Shown here: piece after piece, positions 25,989 to 34,929 of the stretch | Numbering within the stretch: position 1 is the first letter of the stretch | How the letters are laid out: each line of letters starts with the position of its first letter | Assembly: GCF_031882575.1 (NCBI RefSeq) | Contig: NZ_CP134772.1 | Span: 4,706,501 to 4,770,500 of the forward strand | DNA from: Pseudomonas sp. VD-NE ins | GTDB lineage: Bacteria > Pseudomonadota > Gammaproteobacteria > Pseudomonadales > Pseudomonadaceae | Direction of reading: 5' to 3' | DNA: 64,000 nt | Program-made: the position numbers and the translations under genes | The notes under the pieces: model-generated | What the model was told of the DNA's origin: nothing | Database searches by the model: none | The model's input: the letters and a program-made list of their open reading frames with translations, nothing else

Positions 25989-27005
25989 TTAAGATCGCTC
26001 AAGTTCGCCCGCTCGATACTTAACCGCCAGCCAGACAAGTGGCAAGTACGCCACAACCAACCCCAGTGCACCGTCCACTTTCAAGTAGCTCACGCAGAGC
26101 GCAATCGGCAGCAGCCAGAACACATTGATCAGCCCGACTGCCACAGTCACGGGCAGGTGCTTGCCAAACTGTCGGGACGCAAACTGATAGGCGTGGCTGC
26201 GATGCGCCTCGTAGACTTTATCGCCGCGCAACAATCGACGCATCAACGTGAACGTTGCATCAACGATGAACACGCCAAGCAGTATCAGCCAGACCCACAG
26301 CAACCCGGGATCAGTCCATGCCGCCAGCAGCGACAACACGCCAAGGATGATACCGAGGAAGCCACTGCCCGCATCGCCCATGAAAATTTTTGCCGGGGGA
26401 AAGTTCCAGCACAGAAAACCGGCAGCGCATACCGCCAGTAACGCAGGTGGCCATAACAGTTGCGGGAAGCCACTGAGCCAGTAAATCAGACAGGCACCAG
26501 CGCATGTCGTGACGGCTTCGACACCGGCAATACCGTCAATACCGTCCATGAAGTTGTAGAGATTAAGCATCCAGACCAGATAAAACAGCGCGAGAAAATG
26601 CCCGAGCCATCCCAGATCAACGCTGACACCGGCAATCACCAACGGCGATAGCCCACCCACCCAATAAACGCCCCAAGCGGCGGCAGAAAAGTGCGCCAGC
26701 AGGCGCCAGCGGGCGGCGATGTGACCGTGATCATCCAGAAAGCCGATAACCGCCGTGATACCGCCGGCGCCGACCAAAGCAATCAACGCCTCCTTAGTCG
26801 TCAGCCCGACAGCGAACAAAACGCACATGGCGAAGATAAAGGTCAGGACGATGGCCACACCGCCACCACGCGGTGTTGGGATCGAGTGGGAACTGCGCTG
26901 ATTGGGAATATCGATCAGGCTGCGCGAAATTGCATAACGACGTAAAAAACCCGTGAGTGCGAACGACAGGATCGCAACAACCGGGACTAGCCACCAGTCA
27001 TTCAT
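25989..27005 (-). CDS. wbpL: WbpL-type undecaprenyl-phosphate glycosyl-1-phosphate transferase
   Basis: A 338-residue, roughly 11-span membrane enzyme of the MraY/WecA/WbpL group. Diagnostic loops: GGVAIVLTF near the N-terminus, GFLDDHGHIAARWRLL, NLYNFMDGIDGIAG and FMGDAGSGFLG (metal and lipid-phosphate site), and EAHRSHAYQ. It transfers a HexNAc-1-phosphate (D-FucNAc, QuiNAc or GlcNAc) to undecaprenyl phosphate and so primes the O-chain. In P. aeruginosa WbpL primes both Wzy-dependent and ABC-exported O-polysaccharides, so its presence beside wzm/wzt is consistent. Its ATG overlaps the stop of the upstream epimerase by 4 bases. Confidence 0.94.
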   Translation of the reverse strand: MNDWWLVPVVAILSFALTGFLRRYAISRSLIDIPNQRSSHSIPTPRGGGVAIVLTFIFAMCVLFAVGLTTKEALIALVGAGGITAVIGFLDDHGHIAARWRLLAHFSAAAWGVYWVGGLSPLVIAGVSVDLGWLGHFLALFYLVWMLNLYNFMDGIDGIAGVEAVTTCAGACLIYWLSGFPQLLWPPALLAVCAAGFLCWNFPPAKIFMGDAGSGFLGIILGVLSLLAAWTDPGLLWVWLILLGVFIVDATFTLMRRLLRGDKVYEAHRSHAYQFASRQFGKHLPVTVAVGLINVFWLLPIALCVSYLKVDGALGLVVAYLPLVWLAVKYRAGELERS

Positions 27006-27973
27006 TTTTTTCGAGCATCCAGGAATGGTTTTACTGTGGCGTCCAGAGCCCGCGGAAAACTGACCGGCGGAACCCAGCCCAACAGACGTTGATTCTTACT
27101 GATATCGACTTCCAGGGAACCAAAGATGCGCTGTGCGACGGCCTCTTTGCCCAATAGTTTCGCCGCGGCACTCATCAGGCTCACCGGCAACGGTATTAAC
27201 AGAGAGGGCTTGTGCAGCGCAGCAGACAGACTGCGTAACAGCTCGGTTGTCGAGAGGTCATGCCCGTCGCTGACCAGAAATGTCTGATTAGCCGCCGAAG
27301 GGTGCCTCATACACGTCACGATCAAATCCACCAGATTATCCAGACTGACCAGGCTGCGCTTGTTATGCACCGCACCGAACGGCAACGGCACTGCGCGTTG
27401 TAGCCAGCGAATCATACTGAGGAAGTTGGCTTTGACGCCCGCGCCATACACCAGAACGGGCCGGATGATGACCACTTCCATTCCGGTAGCGATTGCGAGC
27501 GCCTTCAAGCCAAGTTCGGCCTCAAGCTTGGAAATGCCATAAGGGTCGAGGGGCGCGGGCGTGTCATCTGCTGTAAACGCAATGCCAGGCGAAGTTGATT
27601 CGCCATTGACCTTGATCGAGCTGATGTAGATGAAGCGCTTCACACCTGCACTTGCAGCCTGCCGGGCCAGATTCAATGTGGCATCGACATTTACCCGCCG
27701 AAACTCGGTCAGCGGATCAGCAGCGGATTCATCCATGACATGAACTCGTGCCGCGGAATGCACCACCACATCAACCTGATCAAGCGCATCTCGCCAATCG
27801 ACATCAGCCGTCAGATCCGCAAACAGGAAACGCCGAATGGATTGGGGGAGATCGCTACATTCCTTGCGCAATGCGGCAATCAGGGAATACTGCCCGCTGG
27901 TATCCAGGTGTCGCAGCAAGGCACCACCCAAAAAGCCTGAGCCGCCGGTGACAAGTACCGTTTCAACTTTCAT
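27002..27973 (-). CDS. NAD-dependent epimerase/dehydratase, WbpV-like 4-reductase/epimerase
   Basis: A 323-residue extended SDR: TGGSGFLGGALLRHL at the N-terminus, VVVHSAARVHVMDE, then ISSIKVNGE and YGISKLEAE with the YxxxK catalytic pair. Proteins of this type (WbpV and relatives) act on the WbpM product to give UDP-FucNAc or UDP-QuiNAc. They are characteristically encoded directly upstream of wbpL, as here with a 4-base ATGA overlap. The exact product cannot be told by eye. WbpM, this enzyme and WbpL make a coherent primer-sugar set. Confidence 0.85.
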   Translation of the reverse strand: MKVETVLVTGGSGFLGGALLRHLDTSGQYSLIAALRKECSDLPQSIRRFLFADLTADVDWRDALDQVDVVVHSAARVHVMDESAADPLTEFRRVNVDATLNLARQAASAGVKRFIYISSIKVNGESTSPGIAFTADDTPAPLDPYGISKLEAELGLKALAIATGMEVVIIRPVLVYGAGVKANFLSMIRWLQRAVPLPFGAVHNKRSLVSLDNLVDLIVTCMRHPSAANQTFLVSDGHDLSTTELLRSLSAALHKPSLLIPLPVSLMSAAAKLLGKEAVAQRIFGSLEVDISKNQRLLGWVPPVSFPRALDATVKPFLDARKK

Positions 27974-28146
27974 TGTTCAGGCTCGGTAACGAATATTGAC
28001 GCTTGAAATTGCATCACGACTACTGACCATCAAACTATCCAAAAGAGGATTGGACCCCGCCGCAAACAGCGAGGCCAAACTACACGCCAGTGGAAACCGT
28101 GATGCCTGAAAGGACAAGCCCGTGACACTGGTCGTCGCGATATGAA

Positions 28147-29523
28147 TCAGCCGATTTTCGCGGCAACCCGCAGGGCCAGATCTCGCGCATAACGACGAAG
28201 CTCTGGAACAGCCGTGGCTTCCCAGAACTGCGCCTTGAGCATTGGCCCGACGTAGCTCAGCCAACTGACAGGGGCGCCGTGCTCATCCTGAACGGAAAGC
28301 GCCTCATCGACGCAAACGCCCAGGCCGAGTTTATCCAATCGAATCAGCCCCGACTGCCGCAATTGCACGATCAAGCGATCATCGACCCGCGCCAGATTGG
28401 AATTCGGTCCGGTGCAATTGATGATATGCGAAACATCCAGAGACTCTACCGCCGCAGTACCACGCAGCCCGACTTGAACGCGCAAACCATTGGGCAACAC
28501 TTCGATGTCCTGGATTCTGCCCGCCATCGGCTTCAGCCTGCCCAGCTCCAACTGCGCGGAAAACGCCGCATACGAAGCCGGTGCAACTCTGTGGCGATGG
28601 GCGTCCCAATACACTTGGACATGACGCAGGAAACGTCGGCGTTCGGTCTCGCTCAAACGCTCCCACAGTTGTGCCGTGACTGGACGCACGGCGGCAATGA
28701 CATCACGCCAGTCGACGCCATCCTTAGCGGCAACACGGACCAATGAACGCATGTGGCGCAAATAGCTGCGCACGCTCGGAGCGGAGGCAAGAAGCGTTTG
28801 AACCACCTCACCGGCAATGCTATCGACATGCCCCGAAGTACGATGGGGCAACGGCTGGACGCCTCGCCGCGAAAGCATGTACACCGGCCCGGTGTGCCCT
28901 TGTTGATCAAGGGTCAGCGCCACATCCAGTGCAGTCAATCCTGCGCCCAGCAACAGAACCGGAGCCTCCGGGTCGATCGGCACCTCGATTTCTCCCGACC
29001 ACGGATCAGCGAGATAGCGCCCTGCGGCACGGGGAATGGACGTGATGGCCGGGTTGAACGGTGAAAAGTTACCGAACGCGAGAATCACATGATCGGCCAG
29101 TATTTCCCGGCCATCAGCAATACGTATCCGGGCTTTTCCGTTCTCCGCTTCGATGCTGTGAGCTTCGGTGGTGATCCGCTCGAAACTGACGCCATCACGG
29201 CACTGATGTTCAGCCTCGGCGAGCAGCCCCGAGAGGTATTCGCCGTAGAGCTTGCGAGGAACAAAAGTCCCCGCCGCAGTACCCGGCAAACGGCTTTCGC
29301 AAAAACGCAGAAAATGATCAGGCTGATCAACCAGCGCCGTCATGTTCCCCGCTGGCACATTAAGCAAGTGCCGCGAACTGTTGGTTCCATAAGCCAGACC
29401 ACGGGCCATTTCGCCGGAACGGTTGAGCAACACCACTCGAGTGCCAGGGTTGCACACCTGGAGGAATTGAACAGCGGTTACCGCGCCACTGAACCCGGCA
29501 CCAATGATGACCAGAGTCTTCAA
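28147..29523 (-). CDS. FAD/NAD(P)-binding oxidoreductase-like protein in the sulfation segment
   Basis: A 458-residue flavoprotein-like sequence. It opens with a dinucleotide-binding motif IIGAGFSGAVTAVQFL. A family-typical GLAYGTNSSRHLLNVPAGNM follows, then a second Rossmann motif VLLLGAGLTALDVALTL and a C-terminal IINCTGPNSN. This is the group often labelled FAD-NAD(P)-binding (NAD_binding_9). Its substrate is unknown and it is unusual in an O-antigen locus. Its ATG overlaps the stop of the APS kinase gene by 4 bases (29520-29523), so the two are probably translationally coupled. A 173-base gap without a convincing gene separates it from the next epimerase. Confidence 0.8.
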   Translation of the reverse strand: MKTLVIIGAGFSGAVTAVQFLQVCNPGTRVVLLNRSGEMARGLAYGTNSSRHLLNVPAGNMTALVDQPDHFLRFCESRLPGTAAGTFVPRKLYGEYLSGLLAEAEHQCRDGVSFERITTEAHSIEAENGKARIRIADGREILADHVILAFGNFSPFNPAITSIPRAAGRYLADPWSGEIEVPIDPEAPVLLLGAGLTALDVALTLDQQGHTGPVYMLSRRGVQPLPHRTSGHVDSIAGEVVQTLLASAPSVRSYLRHMRSLVRVAAKDGVDWRDVIAAVRPVTAQLWERLSETERRRFLRHVQVYWDAHRHRVAPASYAAFSAQLELGRLKPMAGRIQDIEVLPNGLRVQVGLRGTAAVESLDVSHIINCTGPNSNLARVDDRLIVQLRQSGLIRLDKLGLGVCVDEALSVQDEHGAPVSWLSYVGPMLKAQFWEATAVPELRRYARDLALRVAAKIG

Positions 29524-30113
29524 CGTTCGATCCGCCCGACCAGATACTTCATGATCTTCTCGACAGATACGGACACATCTTCTTCAAGTGTGTTGATCGT
29601 GATATCCGGGGTCAGCGGAGGCTCGTACAACGAGTCGATACCGGTGAAATTCTTGATCATGCCCGAGCGTGCCTTGCCATACAGCCCCTTCGGGTCGCGG
29701 CGCTCACACTCAGGTAACGGCGTACTGATGTAGACCTCAACGAAGAACTCGTCACCGATCACTTTCCTGGCCAATGCCCGGTCAAGGCGAAACGGCGAAA
29801 TGAAGGCGCTGACGACTATCAGGCCAGCGTCAACGAACAGCTTGCCTACCTCAGCGATCCGGCGGATGTTTTCCGCCCGATCATGATCATTGAACCCGAG
29901 ATCATTGCACAGACCGAGACGCATGTTGTCTCCGTCCAGCAAGTAGGTATGACGATTATTCTCAAGCAGTGCCTGCTCTAGAGCGTTGGCGATCGTCGAT
30001 TTGCCGGCGCCGCTAAGCCCGGTAAACCAAAGAACCACAGGGCGCTGCTGTTTAAGAGCGCTCCGCTGCTCCCGGTCGACAACCATCTGATGAGCGACAA
30101 GATTTTCCGTCAT
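29520..30113 (-). CDS. cysC: Stand-alone adenylylsulfate (APS) kinase
   Basis: A 197-residue APS kinase: P-loop LWFTGLSGAGKSTIANAL, then YLLDGDNMRLGLCNDLGF (the DGDN(V/M)R APS site), AFISPFRLDRALARK, and the C-terminal GLYGKARSG lid region. It phosphorylates APS to PAPS, the universal sulfate donor. Housekeeping APS kinase in pseudomonads is usually fused to CysN, and their assimilation uses an APS reductase that does not need PAPS. A separate copy here therefore points to PAPS for sulfotransfer. A sulfotransferase gene lies in the same locus (37725-39086). The ATG at 30113 was chosen over the longer frame. Confidence 0.93.
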   Translation of the reverse strand: MTENLVAHQMVVDREQRSALKQQRPVVLWFTGLSGAGKSTIANALEQALLENNRHTYLLDGDNMRLGLCNDLGFNDHDRAENIRRIAEVGKLFVDAGLIVVSAFISPFRLDRALARKVIGDEFFVEVYISTPLPECERRDPKGLYGKARSGMIKNFTGIDSLYEPPLTPDITINTLEEDVSVSVEKIMKYLVGRIER

Positions 30114-30282
30114 CGAAACTACACCGCAGTTATATACACATTGACTTAAATCAGGCTTTCCAACGCTGCCAGAAATTAGATCTGAGAGCATTGAACCCAA
30201 GTTCGTAATTAAGCGTGAAGAATAGACCCAGCGTCTGCCGGCGCCAAGAAAAACCTCCACACCGGAACAATAGCCGACGCTG

Positions 30283-31632
30283 TTACTTGGATAACGTCCA
30301 TCTCTGTAACAACTCATTTACATAAACAGCAACGGATTTTGGAGGCGTGGAATTCGACGACAGCTTTGCCAATAAACCCTCTTCGGCAAGCAGTCGTTTC
30401 AATGCGCTTTCAAGGCCCAGCACGCTGCCTGGTTCAAACAGCAATCCATTGAAATCATGGGTCACGGCCTCAGCGATTCCGGGTACATCGGAAGCTACAA
30501 CCGGGCAACCGGCAGCCTGTGCCGAATAGACGACCAGGGGCGTATTTTCATTCCAGACAGATGGCACTATCAGTGCGTCCAGCCCACCCAATACATCGAA
30601 TATGTCTTCGTTGGCGAAAGTGCCGCAAAACGTGACGGCTTCATTGCCATCCGCCAGCCGATGCAAGCCGGCTACATAGTCGGGAAATTCCGTCTGCTTG
30701 CCGTAAATTCTCAGTTGCACATCGCGCGAAGAAAACTGCCGCAACGCCTCCAAAAGCACATGGCAGCCTTTGTGTGAAGCGAGCGTTCCAATGAATCCCA
30801 AGACCAAGGGGCGCTCACGCCGCGCTCGATCTCGCACCACAACTGGCTGATCAAGATTGATGCCGTAGGACGACCTGACCACGATATCTGGCCGCACGCC
30901 ATTACGGGTCAGCAGGGTTTCGATCATCTGGTTGGGCGCGATGATGCCCTGGAGCATATTCAGCCGCCCGACATTACGCTCAAGACGACCATGCAGTGCG
31001 CGCACCTCGCGCACCAGGCCCCCCCCCGCTGGCAGCCGAGGCGAGCGAACAATGCGCACGAGCAAATCGCTGATGACATCCGGAACCGCAGTCGCCAGCC
31101 TGCCAATGCGCTCAGGCAGCTGACTTGCAGCAAAATGCACGACACAGTTCCCCGCATCCGTACTTGGCCCCGCACATGTCCGCCCGCCACAACGCAATAA
31201 TTGCCCGGTAGGACAAATACTCCAGAAGTCGGTTGGCGTGTAATACGCAGGTACACCGGCAGCGACCGCTTTTTCGATCAGGCCGGTGCCGAGACGATTG
31301 AGGTGGAAGAAATGCACGACATCCGGCTTGAACTCTTCCAGCAAATGCCCGAAAAAGTCAGCGGCCAGATGGTTGTCATAACCGATCTCGATTTTTGAAG
31401 TTTGATCGCCCATGGGCACATAGGCGTGCCGAAAGCGATCAACGAGAATCGAGTCGTAATGATATTGATCGAAGCGCTCACTGTCCGCGAGCGCTTCGGT
31501 AGCCGGATAGCCCGTAAAAACCCTGACCTCATGGCCAAGGGCTTTCAATACGCGGGCAACGGACAGGGTCAAAACCTCAGTACCCGCGGAAAACTCCGGG
31601 AAAAACTGATGAACCGTGAGCAGAACCTTCAT
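30283..31632 (-). CDS. GT4 family glycosyltransferase
   Basis: A 449-residue GT-B enzyme. The N-terminal acceptor domain has HQFFPEFSAGTEVLTLSVA. A middle region with several cysteines follows (ICPTGQLLRCGGRTCAG). The donor domain has LVLGFIGTLASHKGCHVLL and ALIVPSVWNENTPLVV. In the usual E-x7-E donor motif the second Glu is replaced: after NENTPLVV the sequence reads YSAQAAG instead of the common LEALAAG. This variant is seen in other cluster glycosyltransferases. A gap of 169 bases separates it from cysC. The ATG at 31632 was taken rather than an upstream TTG. Sugar specificity is unknown. Confidence 0.88.
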   Translation of the reverse strand: MKVLLTVHQFFPEFSAGTEVLTLSVARVLKALGHEVRVFTGYPATEALADSERFDQYHYDSILVDRFRHAYVPMGDQTSKIEIGYDNHLAADFFGHLLEEFKPDVVHFFHLNRLGTGLIEKAVAAGVPAYYTPTDFWSICPTGQLLRCGGRTCAGPSTDAGNCVVHFAASQLPERIGRLATAVPDVISDLLVRIVRSPRLPAGGGLVREVRALHGRLERNVGRLNMLQGIIAPNQMIETLLTRNGVRPDIVVRSSYGINLDQPVVVRDRARRERPLVLGFIGTLASHKGCHVLLEALRQFSSRDVQLRIYGKQTEFPDYVAGLHRLADGNEAVTFCGTFANEDIFDVLGGLDALIVPSVWNENTPLVVYSAQAAGCPVVASDVPGIAEAVTHDFNGLLFEPGSVLGLESALKRLLAEEGLLAKLSSNSTPPKSVAVYVNELLQRWTLSK

Positions 31633-31680
31633 TTGCAACCAACGCTGGCACCGAGCAGACGGTAACTCACCCGACCACCC

Positions 31681-32613
31681 TCACTTCTGCTGTTCGTTCT
31701 TGGCCCACTCGAAAGTTCGCACGATCCCTTCCTTCATCGAAACCTTGGGCTCCCAGCCCAGTTCGTCGCGCGCCAGATCGTTGCTCAGTACACTCACTGG
31801 CACATCGAAAGAACGGCCAGGCTTGTAGTTACGGGCAACCGGCTCACCGCTGACTTCTTCGATCATCGACATGAGACTGTTCAGGCTGGTACCCACGCCG
31901 GAACTGATGTTGAAGACACTGGCGCTACCCGAGTAGGTAGCCGCCTTGGCGAACGCCTCGGCCACATCGCTGACATGCAGGAAATCGCGTTCGACGCTAC
32001 CATCCCCCCAAATCTCGATCGGCAAGCCCTTCAGCACGTTATGGATGAACACACCCACCGCGCCCTGCGCAGTCTCCACGCGCTGACGCTCGCCGTAAGG
32101 GTTGGCGACCCGCAGAACAACAGGCTTGATGCCATACAGATGGTTGTACATTTGCAGATATTTCTCGATGGTCAGCTTGGTGATGCCATAAGAAACTTCT
32201 GGATCTGTCGGGTGTTTTTCATCGATCGGCAGGTACTTCGGAGCGCCATAGACAGTGCCTCCGGAAGAAATGAAAACGATTCTGCCAACCTTGTGCGCAA
32301 CCATTGCATTGAGCAGTTGCAAACTTGCAACGACATTGCTCTGGACATCGTAGACCGGATCTTCATTCGAGCTTTTCGGCAGCGTGGTGGAGACCAGATG
32401 AAAAACAACATCTGCACCTTCTACTGCCTTGTTTATATCACTGGTGGACGACAAATCGCCTGTCATCCATTCGACACATTCATGAGATAAAAACTTACGA
32501 TATTCAACTACGCGAGGACGCTCAAAAACTCGAATTGAGTGACCATCTAACAACAAACGATCAACAATTGTTGATCCGATAAAACCGCCACCACCAAATA
32601 CTGTAATTTTCAT
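31681..32613 (-). CDS. NAD-dependent epimerase/dehydratase (GalE/WcaG-like)
   Basis: A 310-residue extended SDR: VFGGGGFIGSTIVDRLL at the N-terminus, FISSGGTVYG, and YGITKLTIEK giving the Tyr-x3-Lys pair. RDFLHVSDVAEAF is typical of NDP-sugar epimerases and dehydratases. It probably supplies a modified nucleotide sugar for the O-chain; substrate and reaction (4-epimerisation or reduction) cannot be assigned. The GGGGFIG variant of the glycine motif is intact. It is separated from the upstream GT gene by a 95-base A/T-rich spacer with a direct repeat. Confidence 0.86.
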   Translation of the reverse strand: MKITVFGGGGFIGSTIVDRLLLDGHSIRVFERPRVVEYRKFLSHECVEWMTGDLSSTSDINKAVEGADVVFHLVSTTLPKSSNEDPVYDVQSNVVASLQLLNAMVAHKVGRIVFISSGGTVYGAPKYLPIDEKHPTDPEVSYGITKLTIEKYLQMYNHLYGIKPVVLRVANPYGERQRVETAQGAVGVFIHNVLKGLPIEIWGDGSVERDFLHVSDVAEAFAKAATYSGSASVFNISSGVGTSLNSLMSMIEEVSGEPVARNYKPGRSFDVPVSVLSNDLARDELGWEPKVSMKEGIVRTFEWAKNEQQK

Positions 32614-32634
32614 AACAACTCTCGACTGACATCG

Positions 32635-32691
32635 AAAAAATGACAAAAAAATTGACGTTAATCAGCCAATAAAAATGACAAAAAAATTAAC
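32635..32691. repeat. A/T-rich direct repeat in a spacer
   Basis: Two copies of AATGACAAAAAAATT(G/A)AC, at 32635-32656 and 32671-32691, in the 95-base spacer between the two-domain glycosyltransferase and the epimerase. The spacer is far richer in A and T than the surrounding genes. Read on the minus strand it gives two T-runs. Confidence 0.6.
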
Positions 32692-32708
32692 ACAAAAGCG
32701 ACAAAGCG

Positions 32709-34922
32709 TCAAGAAACCAACACTTTCAACTTTTGCGCAAACTTTTTAATCAATGGGTTTTTCAGCAAGTATTTAGCGAATGGATATTGGCGAACTTGTG
32801 AAATTAACAACCGTAGAATTCCGGCCTTGACTGGAACCTCGGTTTGCGCATCATTTGTCAGGCAATGCGTAGAATAGAGATAATCCAGATAAGATGTCAC
32901 ACGGCGGTTCTCCAGCGCAGTCGTCGCCAGCTCTCTCGCGAGCCCTGCCGGCATGAACGGTTGGGGTGACTGCGCCCTGTTGGCTTGAGCCTCATCCAAG
33001 ATCTGTAACCACTGACGATTGGTCGCGGCTGCAGTGTAATGAGCCTCGATCAACTGCCGGCACGCCTGCGCCTTTCGCTCACGCATCGCCGGATCTTTCG
33101 ACAGTACCCTTAATACGTCAACATAGCGACTGACCTCGTCTTCGCCGTGCGGGACCAGATACCCGGTTTCCTCGCCCACCAACTCATCCTGTCCACCAAC
33201 ATCGGCAACCACCGGCACAACGCCTGCAGCCATTGACTCAAGAAGAGCGACCGAGATTCCCTCGTATTCCGAAGGCATTAGCAACACATCGGAAATTGCC
33301 AGTAATGAGAGCCACTCAGCATGCGGTTTCGCACCAATTACATGAACTTCTGCACCCAAGCCATACTGCTTGATTGATGCCTCGAACGCCGGACGTAATT
33401 CGCCCTCACCGATGATCAATGCATTGAAGCGAATGCCAGCCAGTTTCAAACCGTTGAGGATTTCAGCCAGCTTCAGCGGTCGCTTCTGGTCACACATGCG
33501 CCCCGCAAAAATGATGGTAAAGGCCTGTTCATCAAGGCCTAGACCACGCTGTTTTTCAGCTCGCTGAGTTTGCGAAAGCGATACCGGGTGCGATTTGATT
33601 CCCGTGTACATGACACGAACTTTCCCGGCATCAGCATTGCGCTCCACCATCCACTCGGACAGATGGCGCGTACTGACCACATTCATGTCCAGTGCATCCT
33701 GATAACCGACGCCAAATCGCGGATGCCCGCCGTTGAGCCAGTGCATTTCCTCGGTATGACTCAAGTCCAGGAACGTAGTCGCTGGCGCCTGCGTGCGCAA
33801 GTAAGGAAGAAGCTGATAACCCAGCGTACTCCCGGCTACCAATACAGTGTCGATCTGTCTGGAGGCAATGAGATACAAGAGGAACCGTGGAAAATCTGAC
33901 AGCGAAAGAATATTCGGCAGAATGAAGATATCCGCCGTCCACTCCGCAAACTTGTCCTGCCACCGATGATCAGCCTCAAGAGTAGCGCATACCGTTACAT
34001 CGGCGCCGCCCGCAACGAGCCCTTGAATGAGATCAATATTGACGCGATCAGCCCCGCCTTCAACCATCCACGGCAGTAAAAACATGACCCTTCTACCGCG
34101 CACGTTGCCTTTCAAGGGATTATTGAATACAACGCCCTCGGGCAATGTTTCATAGGCAGAGGGATAACGACGCTGAGGGCTAGGAACAGGCTTGAGCGGC
34201 AGTGAGGGTGAAGCGTCTAGGCCTTGTCGCGACGATACTTTGCTAAAGGTCTGCAGAAACTCTGCAATGGTAAAACCCCAATGACCCGCATCCGCCAGGC
34301 GAGCGAGAAAGGATGTTGGATCTCTGCCGTCGACGAGAGGCGCTACTTCTTCAGACATCTGCAAGATGGCCGACTTGCGAACCACAATGCCTCTGACTTT
34401 GGGATGAGGGTGCTCGAGATAATATTTGCCTTGACTCAAGCTGTGCCGTACTGGCACGCGCTGTTCTCCCGTTATCGTGCCGAAGGAATTGCAAAAAGCG
34501 AACTCAGGGTTTGACTCTAGAAACCAGATACCCTTCTCGATAAATGTCGGATCAAACGCTGTTGCTACATCAGCCAGAACTACATATTCAGGAAATGCCC
34601 AAACGTCATTCGCGTAAGTGCACTCTGTACGATCAAGTACCTGCACACGCTTATCAATGGCTATAGCGTGCAAGAACTCATCGCCAAATTGCGGCGCCGT
34701 GCCACCTTCAAAGCAAATCAGCCATTTCCAGGACTGGAATGTCTGCCCCAGAAGGGATCGATACAGATTCGAAAAATCGGTGAGCGTAGCGCTCGCACTG
34801 CTGACGACAAGGACATCAGCTTGCTGAGGACCACCACTCCATCCATTTATTGGTTCGTATCGATTCGCCATTTCAACCGGATCGGCGCTTGGAAGAGCAT
34901 CAATCTGCGCAGAGTTCGACAT
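32709..34922 (-). CDS. Two-domain glycosyltransferase (degenerate GT-A plus GT4)
   Basis: A 737-residue protein. Residues about 35-260 resemble a family-2 GT-A domain (LYRSLLGQTFQSWKWLICFEGG, PTFIEKGIWFLESNPEFAF). The usual DADD metal motif is replaced by ADVATAF, so this half may be inactive or only structural. Residues about 280-680 are a GT4 enzyme: VMFLLPWMVEGGADRVNIDL, AFTIIFAGRMCDQKRPLKL, and LMPSEYEGISVALLESMAAG, which retains the E-x7-E pattern. The ATG at 34922 was chosen; a TTG at 34946 would overlap the upstream acyltransferase. It is likely a key O-chain assembly enzyme. Confidence 0.85.
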   Translation of the reverse strand: MSNSAQIDALPSADPVEMANRYEPINGWSGGPQQADVLVVSSASATLTDFSNLYRSLLGQTFQSWKWLICFEGGTAPQFGDEFLHAIAIDKRVQVLDRTECTYANDVWAFPEYVVLADVATAFDPTFIEKGIWFLESNPEFAFCNSFGTITGEQRVPVRHSLSQGKYYLEHPHPKVRGIVVRKSAILQMSEEVAPLVDGRDPTSFLARLADAGHWGFTIAEFLQTFSKVSSRQGLDASPSLPLKPVPSPQRRYPSAYETLPEGVVFNNPLKGNVRGRRVMFLLPWMVEGGADRVNIDLIQGLVAGGADVTVCATLEADHRWQDKFAEWTADIFILPNILSLSDFPRFLLYLIASRQIDTVLVAGSTLGYQLLPYLRTQAPATTFLDLSHTEEMHWLNGGHPRFGVGYQDALDMNVVSTRHLSEWMVERNADAGKVRVMYTGIKSHPVSLSQTQRAEKQRGLGLDEQAFTIIFAGRMCDQKRPLKLAEILNGLKLAGIRFNALIIGEGELRPAFEASIKQYGLGAEVHVIGAKPHAEWLSLLAISDVLLMPSEYEGISVALLESMAAGVVPVVADVGGQDELVGEETGYLVPHGEDEVSRYVDVLRVLSKDPAMRERKAQACRQLIEAHYTAAATNRQWLQILDEAQANRAQSPQPFMPAGLARELATTALENRRVTSYLDYLYSTHCLTNDAQTEVPVKAGILRLLISQVRQYPFAKYLLKNPLIKKFAQKLKVLVS

Positions 34923-34929
34923 AAAATAA

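Noticed and set aside
27974..28146. A minus-strand frame in another register (27977-28264) covering the gap between the FAD gene and the WbpV-like gene.
   Set aside because: It overlaps the end of the FAD gene in a different frame, has Ser/Ala/Arg-rich content, no ribosome site and no domain.
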